From NCBI RefSeq assembly GCF_016802725.1, contig NC_052669.1, positions 11,886,770 to 11,950,769 on the forward strand: DNA of 64,000 bases, given 5' to 3'. Source of the stretch: Solenopsis invicta (Eukaryota > Arthropoda > Insecta > Hymenoptera > Formicidae). Positions 10,156-17,380 of the stretch are shown here, in pieces. Within the stretch, counting starts at the first letter, position 1; each line of letters opens with the position of its first letter. The position numbers and the translations under genes were made by a program. Under the pieces are notes generated by a model. That model was not told where the DNA came from. It made no database searches and worked only from the letters and a program-made list of their open reading frames with translations.

Positions 10156-11364
10156 TTAAGTGATTTTGCGCACAATGTTTGTCAACGGGTTGTACTGAAT
10201 CACGCGATCGTGTATTATCAAGCAATAGGCACTAGTATTTTCTGGTACGTTATCCTTTGTCTCAAATTCCAATCGCACGTCAACGGTTGCGCTCTTGATT
10301 GATTCAACTTTCCGACTACAATCTATTATTACGAAAGGACCGTGACGTATAAAATTTGTCACTGTGAGATTCGGCTCGAGATACTCGTATCCGAGATAAG
10401 TTTTGCAGAAACGTGCATACATGTCGTACAGAATAGCCCATCTATTTTTACTAATATCTAAATTCATATCTTCATAAGGATAACTATCAGAATTCAAGTA
10501 CAGTTTCACGTTGATTAAATTGCAATGGTCGAATCGGCTCGTGTCCTCGGACATGACGTTTTTTCGACCGGTTTGCAGAGCAAAGATGACATATCGCGGC
10601 TTCTCGAGTTGAGTAGCGGTCTTGATAGCCCACGAGTGCTTGGTCGTACGTTGCAAAAGCGGATACTCGTAAAGATCCCACGAGCGAAAAGCCATGCTGA
10701 GGTATCGTCCGCTCTCCAATGTGCGCAGCATCGAAAGTTTATTTATTTCATTCAGTATTACGTGCGGCATTCGCCACTGAATCTTAAACAATTCTATCAC
10801 AGGCTCTACCGCTGAATTGCCCTTTAGACAATTGTTATCGTTGCGCGCTCGTATCAAGATCAATTCGTGACGAGCGTTGATCACTACTCGACGGTAATCC
10901 TCGCAGAATCCCAACAGCACGTAAAGCGGAATGCAAAAGTTGAAGTAGCCATCAGCGGTAGTCAACTGTTCTTCCCAGCCAGCATTTCGCAAAATCACGC
11001 TTTTGTCGGATGACAGCGTTACATAGTTTTTGAGTGAGCTAGTTATACCCACGTTTCTATTACGATCAATCTCGACACCGTCAAGTTCATATCTTATCTC
11101 GTCAAACATAAATGCAACACAATTATTTCCCAAAACCACGTCACCGTTGACCTCCTCAGGTTTCTTCTTTTTTGTCAGCCTCCCTTCGACATATAGAAAG
11201 CTCTCGTACGGCAATGTATACAAATCCTGTTGCTGTATGGGTATTCTTATCTCGTCGCTGTGCCCGTACGTTGTGTTTGCATACGGCGAATAAGCATGCG
11301 TCTCAATCTTGACAATTCGATCGTCAAAGATTGGCTCGTCTCCGATATTTAGAATATCAGTCAT
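10156..11364 (-). CDS. major capsid protein (double jelly-roll type)
   Basis: This is the 402-aa product that forms the trimeric hexon-like building block of Polinton and adintovirus particles. It starts MTDILNIGDEPIFDD and contains IRIPIQQQDLYTLPYESFLY, NCVAFMFDEIRYELDGVEID and RNVGITSSLKNY. That N-terminal pattern is the one I know from insect Polinton major capsid proteins; the double jelly-roll fold itself is inferred. The length is in the short range for the family. The ATG at 11364 follows an A-rich run. It lies directly downstream of the penton-type gene and the small ORF, the standard late-gene neighbourhood. The frame is fully open. Confidence 0.85.
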   Translation of the reverse strand: MTDILNIGDEPIFDDRIVKIETHAYSPYANTTYGHSDEIRIPIQQQDLYTLPYESFLYVEGRLTKKKKPEEVNGDVVLGNNCVAFMFDEIRYELDGVEIDRNRNVGITSSLKNYVTLSSDKSVILRNAGWEEQLTTADGYFNFCIPLYVLLGFCEDYRRVVINARHELILIRARNDNNCLKGNSAVEPVIELFKIQWRMPHVILNEINKLSMLRTLESGRYLSMAFRSWDLYEYPLLQRTTKHSWAIKTATQLEKPRYVIFALQTGRKNVMSEDTSRFDHCNLINVKLYLNSDSYPYEDMNLDISKNRWAILYDMYARFCKTYLGYEYLEPNLTVTNFIRHGPFVIIDCSRKVESIKSATVDVRLEFETKDNVPENTSAYCLIIHDRVIQYNPLTNIVRKIT

Positions 11365-11379
11365 TTTTTCTTTTTTTAA

Positions 11380-11559
11380 TCAAGATTGTCGTACCGCGAA
11401 TCCCAGTGATTGTAAAAATTTAACGTTTGATACACTGAGCCTCTTTCGCTTCTCAGTTGATCGAGTCGGATTATCAATCGATGATGATGATGATGTCACC
11501 GGTCTTGTAAAGAATGCGTTATCTCTCTTTGCTCGCTCAGCTCCACTCAACACAAGCAT
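11380..11559 (-). CDS. small basic ORF between the capsid genes, 59 aa
   Basis: From ATG 11559-11557 the frame gives MLVLSGAERAKRDNAFF, then a serine run, then EKRKRLSVSNVKFLQSLGF, ending 15 bp before the major capsid ATG. It begins 13 bp after the minor capsid stop, so it fills the gap between two tightly packed genes. It is basic and could be a nucleic-acid-binding or assembly peptide, but I do not recognise a family with certainty. The frame runs upstream into the minor capsid gene without an ATG, so the start is the first available one. Confidence 0.5.
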   Translation of the reverse strand: MLVLSGAERAKRDNAFFTRPVTSSSSSIDNPTRSTEKRKRLSVSNVKFLQSLGFAVRQS

Positions 11560-11572
11560 CTCATGTGTCGCG

Positions 11573-12322
11573 TTATCGTTTTCGAACGTGCAACCTGACG
11601 GTAATTTCCTCCCCTCGAAAATCCAGCAATCGTCCGTTTTGATCGACAATGCGTATGGTAAGATCCGTAACGCTTCGTATGATCACTGGCAAGTAAATGA
11701 CTGTTGCAGGCTTATATCCTGAAGGCACGCTCGGAGAAAATTCATGAATCGTATGCACACGCGCACCGTTATTGTATGCACCTGCGGTGATACTACATTC
11801 GACGCGGATAATATTTACATTCATAATATTAATTGACATGTCCGATTCGTGCCATCTACGTGGTTGCAGTATACGCTTCGAGAATCCCAGCAGCGATCCA
11901 ATGCTGTTGGCTTTGTTAAAGTTTACTTTGTAAGCGCATTTAATTTCACATTTCATCGTGTTATGATTAGCTCGAATCACTATCGCTTCCTCGCTGTCAT
12001 CATTGATCACGCCGATATCGCCGCGGACAACTAGCGTGTCACCGGCATCTAGTGCGTTGCGTCGTGGACGTTTCTGCGAGATTGCACGTTTCAAAAATTC
12101 GTTAATGGCCGGCAACTCGTACGATCCCTCGGGTATCGTAATCTCCACATCGTCTTTGCCGAAATAAAATTTATTGTTTGAGGCGTTCACGTTCGGTATC
12201 GTGTTGTAAGTCTCAAAAAGCGTTAAACCGAGTTCGTATTCGGCATTGGTCAAATCTATCGCCGGAGAGTAATTTGCAGTGAGAACGCTGCTCTTTCCGC
12301 TTAGCGTTAGCGTAAACGACAT
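11573..12322 (-). CDS. minor capsid protein (penton-type single jelly-roll)
   Basis: This is a 249-aa product. I chose the ATG at 12322 (MSFTLTLSGKSSVLTANY) because the longer frame upstream lacks an ATG. The start, the TIPNVNASNNKFYF stretch and the IPEGSYELPAINEFLKRA segment match insect Polinton penton-like proteins as I remember them. The protein should occupy the particle vertices. A TTTTAAAA box with a TCAGT initiator 33 bp downstream lies just ahead. The frame is intact, and it sits between the protease and the major capsid gene. Confidence 0.82.
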   Translation of the reverse strand: MSFTLTLSGKSSVLTANYSPAIDLTNAEYELGLTLFETYNTIPNVNASNNKFYFGKDDVEITIPEGSYELPAINEFLKRAISQKRPRRNALDAGDTLVVRGDIGVINDDSEEAIVIRANHNTMKCEIKCAYKVNFNKANSIGSLLGFSKRILQPRRWHESDMSINIMNVNIIRVECSITAGAYNNGARVHTIHEFSPSVPSGYKPATVIYLPVIIRSVTDLTIRIVDQNGRLLDFRGEEITVRLHVRKR

Positions 12323-12345
12323 GATGGAAAAAGCGTTCAACGAAT

Positions 12346-12382
12346 ACTGAGACTCTTCGACACCTCATCGATCTTTTTAAAA
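12346..12382 (-). promoter_or_regulatory. candidate TATA-initiator promoter of the minor capsid gene
   Basis: On the minus strand TTTTAAAAAG (12382-12373) is followed by TCAGT (12350-12346), with its A at 12348, about 33 bp downstream. The leader to the ATG at 12322 would be about 26 nt. The spacing equals that of the other promoter candidates in this element. Confidence 0.5.
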
Positions 12383-12739
12383 GTCAACAGTTTGTAAAAA
12401 TCTCAGGCACATTTGTCCGCAGAAATTTTGATTGTACGTCTGATAGGACGTTTGATTGTACTCTATCATAACATTGCTTCCGAAATATCGCACCAACTCT
12501 CGAGGCGGTCGAAGATTGCCAAAGCTGTCGAAATACACAACGCGGTTGCCCCTCTCTGCGTAAGCCACCCAGTGCGTGCCAGGGCCCGTGGTATCGTCCA
12601 AATTAATGATACCGCTCTCGTTTCGACGTACGCCACTCGTCGGTAAAGCATTACGCATGTACACACCTCTAAAATACGGTATACGCATACGTCTCGCCAG
12701 CTGGTTCAATTGCACGTCGGTGGTCACGCCCACAGGCAT
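12377..12739 (-). CDS. adenain-like cysteine protease
   Basis: This 120-aa protein is of the Ulp1/adenain fold that matures capsid proteins. The His is in TGPGTHWVAYAE (H56), the Asp in VVYFDSFG (D71), a Gln lies at 104, and the catalytic Cys is in QNFCGQMCLRFL (C107). It is short, as Polinton proteases are. The ATG at 12739 lies only 2 bp beyond the stop of the phospholipase gene (12744-12742), so the two genes are almost fused end to end. Its substrates are probably the core-like and capsid proteins encoded next to it. Confidence 0.88.
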   Translation of the reverse strand: MPVGVTTDVQLNQLARRMRIPYFRGVYMRNALPTSGVRRNESGIINLDDTTGPGTHWVAYAERGNRVVYFDSFGNLRPPRELVRYFGSNVMIEYNQTSYQTYNQNFCGQMCLRFLQTVDF

Positions 12740-12741
12740 TT

Positions 12742-13419
12742 TTATCGTCTTTTCGACGTTTTTTTTTTTCTCTTAGTTGATACGCCCTGTCCGCGTTTAT
12801 ACGGCCCGAGATAAATTCCTCGTCCGTATTTATAAGGTGCCAAGTATAGACCGCGACCTTGTTCCATCGCGCGATTGTGACGTTGCAGTTCTTCAAGTTG
12901 ACGTCGCGCATCTTTGCGGGCGCTTACCGCTTTCGCTACATTTGCAGCTCCACCGATCAAAGATCCTAGAACGCCCAACATTGGTAGAATCGGTAACATG
13001 CCGCCTCGTTTTGCCGACGGAAGTACTCGTTTTTTTTTCGTCGTCGTCATTTTCCTCTTTCTCGTCTTTGCATTCATACCCATGCCGATCTTGGTCTTGG
13101 CCTTCATCGCTGCCCAGATGGCTGCAGCGGCGGCTCTCTCGCCCAAAGTCGAGTCTCTCGCGGTAATGCGTTTCCGTGCTGACGCTGCGAGTATATCGTC
13201 AGCAGCGTGTCTATCGACGAGTTCGTTACTCTTAGAATACGCAATATCGTGTTCGCGGCACGCTGCGTCCAATGGATTTACGCCCGTGTCGCCTCTGGCT
13301 AATCGTTTCTTCAGCCGAGTGCCCGGACCGCAAAACTGGTAACCGGGAATATGTAACTCGAAAGGAAGCGCGTTTATCGCTCGATTCAGCAAACTTCCGG
13401 TTTTGTTCGACGCTGACAT
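12742..13419 (-). CDS. phospholipase A2 domain fused to adenovirus pX/pVI-like core segment
   Basis: This is a 225-aa product; the ATG at 13419 was chosen because the longer frame has no ATG. Residues 24-80 hold a parvovirus VP1-type phospholipase A2: calcium loop YQFCGPGT (27-34), GVNPLDAACREHDIAY (46-61) with the catalytic His57-Asp58, and DD at 74-75. Residues 118-135 are strongly basic. Residues 138-165 (KRGGMLPILPMLGVLGSLIG) resemble the hydrophobic segment of adenovirus pX, and 188-208 holds two YLxPYK repeats. In viruses this lipase opens the endosomal membrane and pX packs DNA; a similar role here is inferred. The C-terminus is again basic (KRKKKTSKRR). Confidence 0.85.
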   Translation of the reverse strand: MSASNKTGSLLNRAINALPFELHIPGYQFCGPGTRLKKRLARGDTGVNPLDAACREHDIAYSKSNELVDRHAADDILAASARKRITARDSTLGERAAAAAIWAAMKAKTKIGMGMNAKTRKRKMTTTKKKRVLPSAKRGGMLPILPMLGVLGSLIGGAANVAKAVSARKDARRQLEELQRHNRAMEQGRGLYLAPYKYGRGIYLGPYKRGQGVSTKRKKKTSKRR

Positions 13420-13667
13420 TCGCTGCAATCTTTTATCCTCGGTGCAGGGCCGTCGATGTGCGTACGCTGCCAAGGTTGATTATAATGCTCGTCGCAGCGA
13501 CGATAAGTTTGAACTACCGGGTCCACCTGTATATGTTTCGGAAGCCGTTTCCAAACGTGGTCGATGTAATTACCGTACACGCGTAACAGTACGACTTTAG
13601 GTATATATTGCAACTGCTCAGCGCTTAGGTCCAGAATATCGCTGGGATGTGACAGCGCGAGAAACAT
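13386..13667 (-). CDS. small unknown Polinton protein (93 aa, or 104 aa from 13700)
   Basis: The open frame has ATGs at 13700 and 13667. I prefer 13667 (MFLALSHPSDILDLSAEQLQ) because the apparent initiator TCAGT at 13679-13675 lies between the two, so an mRNA from it would carry only the second ATG, 10 nt downstream. The sequence continues IPKVVLLRVYGNYIDHVWKR and ends with an Arg- and Cys-containing tail. The amphipathic LSAEQLQYIPKVVLLRVY part might be helical. I recognise no family. It overlaps the start of the phospholipase gene by 34 bp. Confidence 0.62.
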   Translation of the reverse strand: MFLALSHPSDILDLSAEQLQYIPKVVLLRVYGNYIDHVWKRLPKHIQVDPVVQTYRRCDEHYNQPWQRTHIDGPAPRIKDCSECQRRTKPEVC

Positions 13668-13674
13668 TTTTGAT

Positions 13675-13737
13675 ACTGAGCTACTCAAGATTTCACACAT
13701 CTATAAATAGGCCCTCGACGCGTCACGCGAGTTTAGT
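13675..13737. promoter_or_regulatory. divergent promoter: one palindromic TATA box with an initiator on each side
   Basis: CTATAAATAG (13701-13710) reads CTATTTATAG on the other strand. Rightwards, TTTAGT with its A at 13735 lies 33 bp from the TATA start, and the ATPase ATG follows 10 nt later. Leftwards, TCAGT with its A at 13677 lies 32 bp away, and an ATG (13667) again follows 10 nt later. The near-perfect symmetry supports a shared TATA box for the capsid-side and ATPase-side transcripts. This is inferred from sequence only. Confidence 0.6.
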
Positions 13738-13744
13738 GTGAAAC

Positions 13745-14452
13745 ATGAAATTCGTGCAGCAGTCGCTGACGATACGCGTAACAAACTGCGACGAGAAATT
13801 GCGAATGATGGGGGACAACGCGCAGTTGCGGAAACATGGTGAAATGCTACCGAGTACCATCCGCGCAATAATTGCGGGACCATCTTCGTGCGGCAAGACT
13901 AATGTTCTGATAAGCCTGCTCGAGAGTCCGCATGGTGTACGTTTCGAGAATGTTTATATTTATTCCAAGTCGCTGCAGCAGCCTAAATATCAATATCTCG
14001 AAAATCTGTTGAAATCGATCGATGAAATCGGCTACTTTACGTTCTCCAATAATAGCGACGTTATTCCACCGAGCGAGGCGCTTCCAAATTCAATCTTCGT
14101 CTTCGACGACGTTGCGTGCGATAAGCAGGATGCGGTGAGAGAATACTTTTCAATGGGCCGCCACTCGAATGTCGACTGCTTTTATCTTTGTCAAACGTAC
14201 GCGAGGATACCTAAACATCTGATACGCGATAACGCCAATCTCCTAATTCTGTTTAAACAGGATGGTACCAACCTCAAACACGTTTACAACGATCACGTAA
14301 ACACCGACATGTCGTACGACGAATTTTGTGCTTTGTGCCGTGCTTGTTGGCAACAAAAGTACGGATTTCTAGTGATAGACAAGGACAGCGCGCTTAGTAA
14401 CGGACGATACAGAAAAGGATTTAACGAGTTCGCGGTACCGCAAAACGATTAG
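13745..14452 (+). CDS. genome packaging ATPase (FtsK/HerA, A32-like)
   Basis: This 235-aa ATPase is expected to drive DNA into the preformed capsid. Walker A is AGPSSCGKT at residues 44-52. Walker B is SIFVFDDV at 116-123 with Asp121-Asp122. A sensor-like region CFYLCQTYARIPKHLIRDN follows. The order and length fit Polinton packaging ATPases, and the frame is intact. It is the first gene of the rightward cluster, 10 nt below its predicted initiator. The next gene starts 32 bp after its stop. Confidence 0.9.
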   Translation: MKFVQQSLTIRVTNCDEKLRMMGDNAQLRKHGEMLPSTIRAIIAGPSSCGKTNVLISLLESPHGVRFENVYIYSKSLQQPKYQYLENLLKSIDEIGYFTFSNNSDVIPPSEALPNSIFVFDDVACDKQDAVREYFSMGRHSNVDCFYLCQTYARIPKHLIRDNANLLILFKQDGTNLKHVYNDHVNTDMSYDEFCALCRACWQQKYGFLVIDKDSALSNGRYRKGFNEFAVPQND

Positions 14453-14484
14453 TCATTATCGATACGTCATTGTTGAACGTTAAC

Positions 14485-15570
14485 ATGGCGGAAAATAACA
14501 AAGATATACGCAAGCGTGAGCAACTCGCGAGGGAGATTGAAAAAACGAGCGATGCGATCCGCAAGAAACATCGCGCTTTAAAAACCGGCAGGATCGAGGA
14601 GGAAATTGCAATGGAGAGACGTTTCAAGCCCATCGTCGCACCTCTGAAACAGATTGTCGAGGAATCTCAGCCGATTAAAAGAAAAGAAGAAATCAAGGAA
14701 GAAAGAATAATTAAGAAAAGATCGAGCGACGACGATGACGACGATGGTGCATCTTACGAATTGTCGAAAGCAATATCGAGCAAAAAGCAACGTTTTGAAC
14801 AAGCGTACGACGCAATGGATTCACCAGCGATAACGTCAACACCGCGTACGATGATTGGTCCTGCAACATTAACTAACAAGGCTCTCGAGGACGTTTTCGA
14901 AACCACAGACGATTCGTTTGGAACGTCTGTTCAACATCAGATGCAAACGTTGGAAGGTCGAAAAACGTTGTCTGAGCATTTTGGCCCGCTCGGTCAAAAG
15001 TACATTGGAGATTTCTTTAGCGGTGGTGGAAAAGAGAAAATTATAGACACCGTGTATGGTGTTCGTCTCGACAAGGATGGAATGATGCTTGGTAATAAAA
15101 AGTTTGACGTGGACATCAATGATAACATAATTATCGACGGCGTGCGATACGCTGGCACACCCGGTCTTTACGAGTTGATTTTTAAGAGACTCCCCGATGA
15201 TTTTCTCTATAAGGAGGACGATTTGCAAAAGTACAAGAGCATATTGTTGACTACAAACGTACATAGAAAAAATTACACCGCGGAGAGTCGACTACGGGGC
15301 AACAAAGGATACAAGTATAAATACGTGATTGCGCCATTGATGTCAATCGAATCTACACCAAAGAGAAAGAATAAATCCGGAAAGGGATTACCTCGCGCTA
15401 TGATACTGAACGATAATAAGATCGATTACGTGCACTGGGACGATCCCAACGAATTAGTAGATCGTCTACGATTGCTAGACGCTTCACATCGAGCGGGCAA
15501 CGACGCTCACGGCAACGAGATGTTGTCCATCGTGGAAGAACTTCGTGAAGCTGGCATAATTATAAATTAA
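14485..15570 (+). CDS. conserved unknown Polinton protein, 361 aa
   Basis: The ATG at 14485 was chosen; the frame extends five codons upstream only from a TTG. Residues 1-75 are highly charged and probably coiled-coil. A run of six Asp lies at 82-87, preceded by KEERIIKKRSS. The C-terminal half carries GPLGQKYIGDFFSGG, DTVYGVRLDKDGMMLGNKKF, DGVRYAGTPGLYELIFKR and KYKSILLTTNVHR. I have seen this GTPGLYELIF-type domain next to Polinton capsid and integrase genes in insects, where it is uncharacterised. Its place between ATPase and integrase suggests a virion or packaging role, but that is a guess. Confidence 0.8.
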   Translation: MAENNKDIRKREQLAREIEKTSDAIRKKHRALKTGRIEEEIAMERRFKPIVAPLKQIVEESQPIKRKEEIKEERIIKKRSSDDDDDDGASYELSKAISSKKQRFEQAYDAMDSPAITSTPRTMIGPATLTNKALEDVFETTDDSFGTSVQHQMQTLEGRKTLSEHFGPLGQKYIGDFFSGGGKEKIIDTVYGVRLDKDGMMLGNKKFDVDINDNIIIDGVRYAGTPGLYELIFKRLPDDFLYKEDDLQKYKSILLTTNVHRKNYTAESRLRGNKGYKYKYVIAPLMSIESTPKRKNKSGKGLPRAMILNDNKIDYVHWDDPNELVDRLRLLDASHRAGNDAHGNEMLSIVEELREAGIIIN

Positions 15571-15596
15571 ATCGTATACCCACGAAACGAGTCAGA
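15561..15596 (+). promoter_or_regulatory. candidate TATA-initiator promoter of the 15634 gene
   Basis: TATAAATTA starts at 15561 and overlaps the stop of the preceding gene. TCAGA with its A at 15594 lies 33 bp on. The whole block (TATAAATTA...CGTRTA.CC...AAACGAGTCAG) is repeated almost unchanged at 15965-16000 before the integrase gene. Confidence 0.6.
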
Positions 15597-15633
15597 CGAG
15601 AGGTTGATTTTGTTTGAGAAGGACGTGTGATAG

Positions 15634-15906
15634 ATGACAAAAATGAGCAGCAATGAACGTCGAAAAGACGGTTACGAACGTTTAACGAATGACTTTGAAC
15701 GATTCTTAAATAAAAATCGGACGTTTCAAGAACGGTTGTCAGACAATTATCGATCGGCTCAGGATCGCTATGAAAAGACACACGAACGAGTGAAGGATGG
15801 TTATCGAATGGTCGTAGATCGAGTCAAAAATGAGTATGAAAAATTATCTAATCGACAGAAACCGGAAGACAAAGAAAAGTTATTAAAGGAAGACAGAAAA
15901 TACTGA
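15634..15906 (+). CDS. small charged helical protein, 90 aa
   Basis: The product is nearly all charged or polar residues with repeated aromatic spacing (DGYERLTNDFERFL, DNYRSAQDRYEKTHERVKDG, VKNEYEKLSNRQK), as in a single long amphipathic helix or coiled coil. It starts MTKMSSNERRKDGYE; either Met could be used. It has its own TATA-initiator block 40 bp upstream, which argues that it is expressed. No family is recognised; it could be a DNA-binding or scaffolding peptide. Confidence 0.6.
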   Translation: MTKMSSNERRKDGYERLTNDFERFLNKNRTFQERLSDNYRSAQDRYEKTHERVKDGYRMVVDRVKNEYEKLSNRQKPEDKEKLLKEDRKY

Positions 15907-15964
15907 TAAATGGAGAAAAAACGTTTTTTTAAACAAAAGTAGAGGAACTTTGCAATGCCGACAT

Positions 15965-16000
15965 TATAAATTACATCGTGTAACCGCTAAACGAGTCAGT
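15965..16000 (+). promoter_or_regulatory. candidate TATA-initiator promoter of the integrase gene
   Basis: TATAAA at 15965-15970 and TCAGT at 15996-16000 (A at 15998) are 33 bp apart. An out-of-frame ATG at 16005 would open a short upstream ORF (MQFVYVPKYEF, 32 codons) overlapping the integrase start. That could lower integrase translation. Confidence 0.6.
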
Positions 16001-16029
16001 CGTAATGCAATTCGTTTACGTGCCGAAAT

Positions 16030-16977
16030 ATGAGTTCATCGAAGAAAACAATAAGCTCCGAGAGGCGAGGAATCGTCGAAGAATTACACGCGTCAGCTAG
16101 ACGCAATTTTCCTAGAAGACGTGTTATAATCAAAGGATTCAACGATCTTTGGCAAGCTGATATCGTCGAGATGCGTCCCTATTCAAAGTACAATAGAGGT
16201 CATAATTACATACTTACCGTCATCGATGCGTTGAGTAAATACGCCTGGGCAGTACCGCTCAAGAGCAAGGCCGGGCGCGAGACGGCTGACGCAATCGCCA
16301 AGATAATTCGAGAGAGCGGAAGATGCCCGAAAAATTTACAAACGGATATGGGAAAGGAATTTTATAACGCCGATGTGCAAAAAGTCTTGAAAAAGCATGA
16401 CATTAATCATTATTCTACATATTCGGTTTTAAAAGCATCGATAATAGAGAGATGGAATCGCACACTTAAGAACGATATGTGGCGTATGTTTACACTTAAC
16501 GGGTCGCACAAGTGGGTCAACGAGCTGCCGCGTCTGGTGTCGGATTACAACAACCGCAGGCATCGTACTATCGGCATGCGACCAGTCGACGTTAATTCGG
16601 AAGTTGCTGAAAAACTCCTGGGCACTGTATACTCTCACATAAAAATCATGGGACCCGCGAAATTCAAAGTAAACGATTCGGTGCGCGTGAGCAAGCACAA
16701 AACGACATTCTCTAAGGGGTACACCCCCAATTGGACCACCGAGGTGTTTAAGATCGTTAAAGTACAGCGCACTAATCCCGTAACTTATCTCCTGGAAGAT
16801 TATCGCGGTAAACAAATAGCGGGTGCCTTCTATGAGTACGAGTTGCATCGCACGACTCATCCAAATGTATACCTGGTAGAGAAGATAATAAAGAAGAAAG
16901 GAAACAAGGTTTACGTCAAGTGGCTGGGATTCGATGATTCGCACAACTCATGGATAAATAAAAAAGATGTTATTTGA
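16030..16977 (+). CDS. retroviral-type integrase with C-terminal chromodomain
   Basis: This 315-aa integrase inserts the element into the genome. The DDE core shows WQADIVEM (D44), LQTDMGKEF (D106) and KASIIERWNRTL (E140); 33 residues separate the second Asp from the Glu. A chromodomain fills about 267-315 (NVYLVEKIIKKKGNKVYVKW, then LGFDDSHNSWINKKD), which could guide insertion to modified histones. No clear HHCC zinc finger precedes the core. The ATG at 16030 starts just before the ERRGIVEELHASARRNFPRR stretch seen in other insect Polinton integrases. The gene is convergent with the polymerase gene. Confidence 0.92.
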   Translation: MSSSKKTISSERRGIVEELHASARRNFPRRRVIIKGFNDLWQADIVEMRPYSKYNRGHNYILTVIDALSKYAWAVPLKSKAGRETADAIAKIIRESGRCPKNLQTDMGKEFYNADVQKVLKKHDINHYSTYSVLKASIIERWNRTLKNDMWRMFTLNGSHKWVNELPRLVSDYNNRRHRTIGMRPVDVNSEVAEKLLGTVYSHIKIMGPAKFKVNDSVRVSKHKTTFSKGYTPNWTTEVFKIVKVQRTNPVTYLLEDYRGKQIAGAFYEYELHRTTHPNVYLVEKIIKKKGNKVYVKWLGFDDSHNSWINKKDVI

Positions 16978-17380
16978 TTTATTTCAATTAAATATGTATA
17001 TATTTTATATCATATTAGCGTTTACAAAAAATATATAAAATGAATACAAACAATTTTTTTGGTCTTTATTCTTCTTCTATCCTTATTAATACAAAATGTC
17101 ATATAAAAATTTTTATTAAAAAACGTATATCTAAAATTTGAAAAAATATCAAAAATATCTTATTCATAAAACGTCAAATATATTAAGCGTGTAACATATA
17201 TGAAACAATACATAAGATGTATAAAATGAAGCATACAGAATATAAAACAAAGTATAAAGTATGAATAATGTACTTATACAAAATATTACTAGCATATTAA
17301 TCGTGTAAGAAATACAAAAATATAATACTATAAAAGATTAAAATGCATAATATTTGTAAAAATGTGAGAACATCTTATGA
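16978..17380. other. AT-rich convergent spacer between integrase and polymerase genes
   Basis: No ORF of note is present. The sequence is rich in TATA/ATAAAA runs and AATAAA-like hexamers on both strands, which is where the 3' ends of the two converging transcripts would lie. Confidence 0.6.

Noticed and set aside
9904..10302. 132-codon plus-strand ORF opposite the capsid-side genes
   Set aside because: It is antisense to two well-supported minus-strand genes and has no recognisable features.
13668..13700. ATG at 13700 as start of the small Polinton protein
   Set aside because: It lies upstream of the likely initiator at 13677, so the ATG at 13667 is preferred; not excluded if transcription starts further upstream.
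16429..16944. 171-codon minus-strand ORF
   Set aside because: It is the antisense shadow of the integrase gene.
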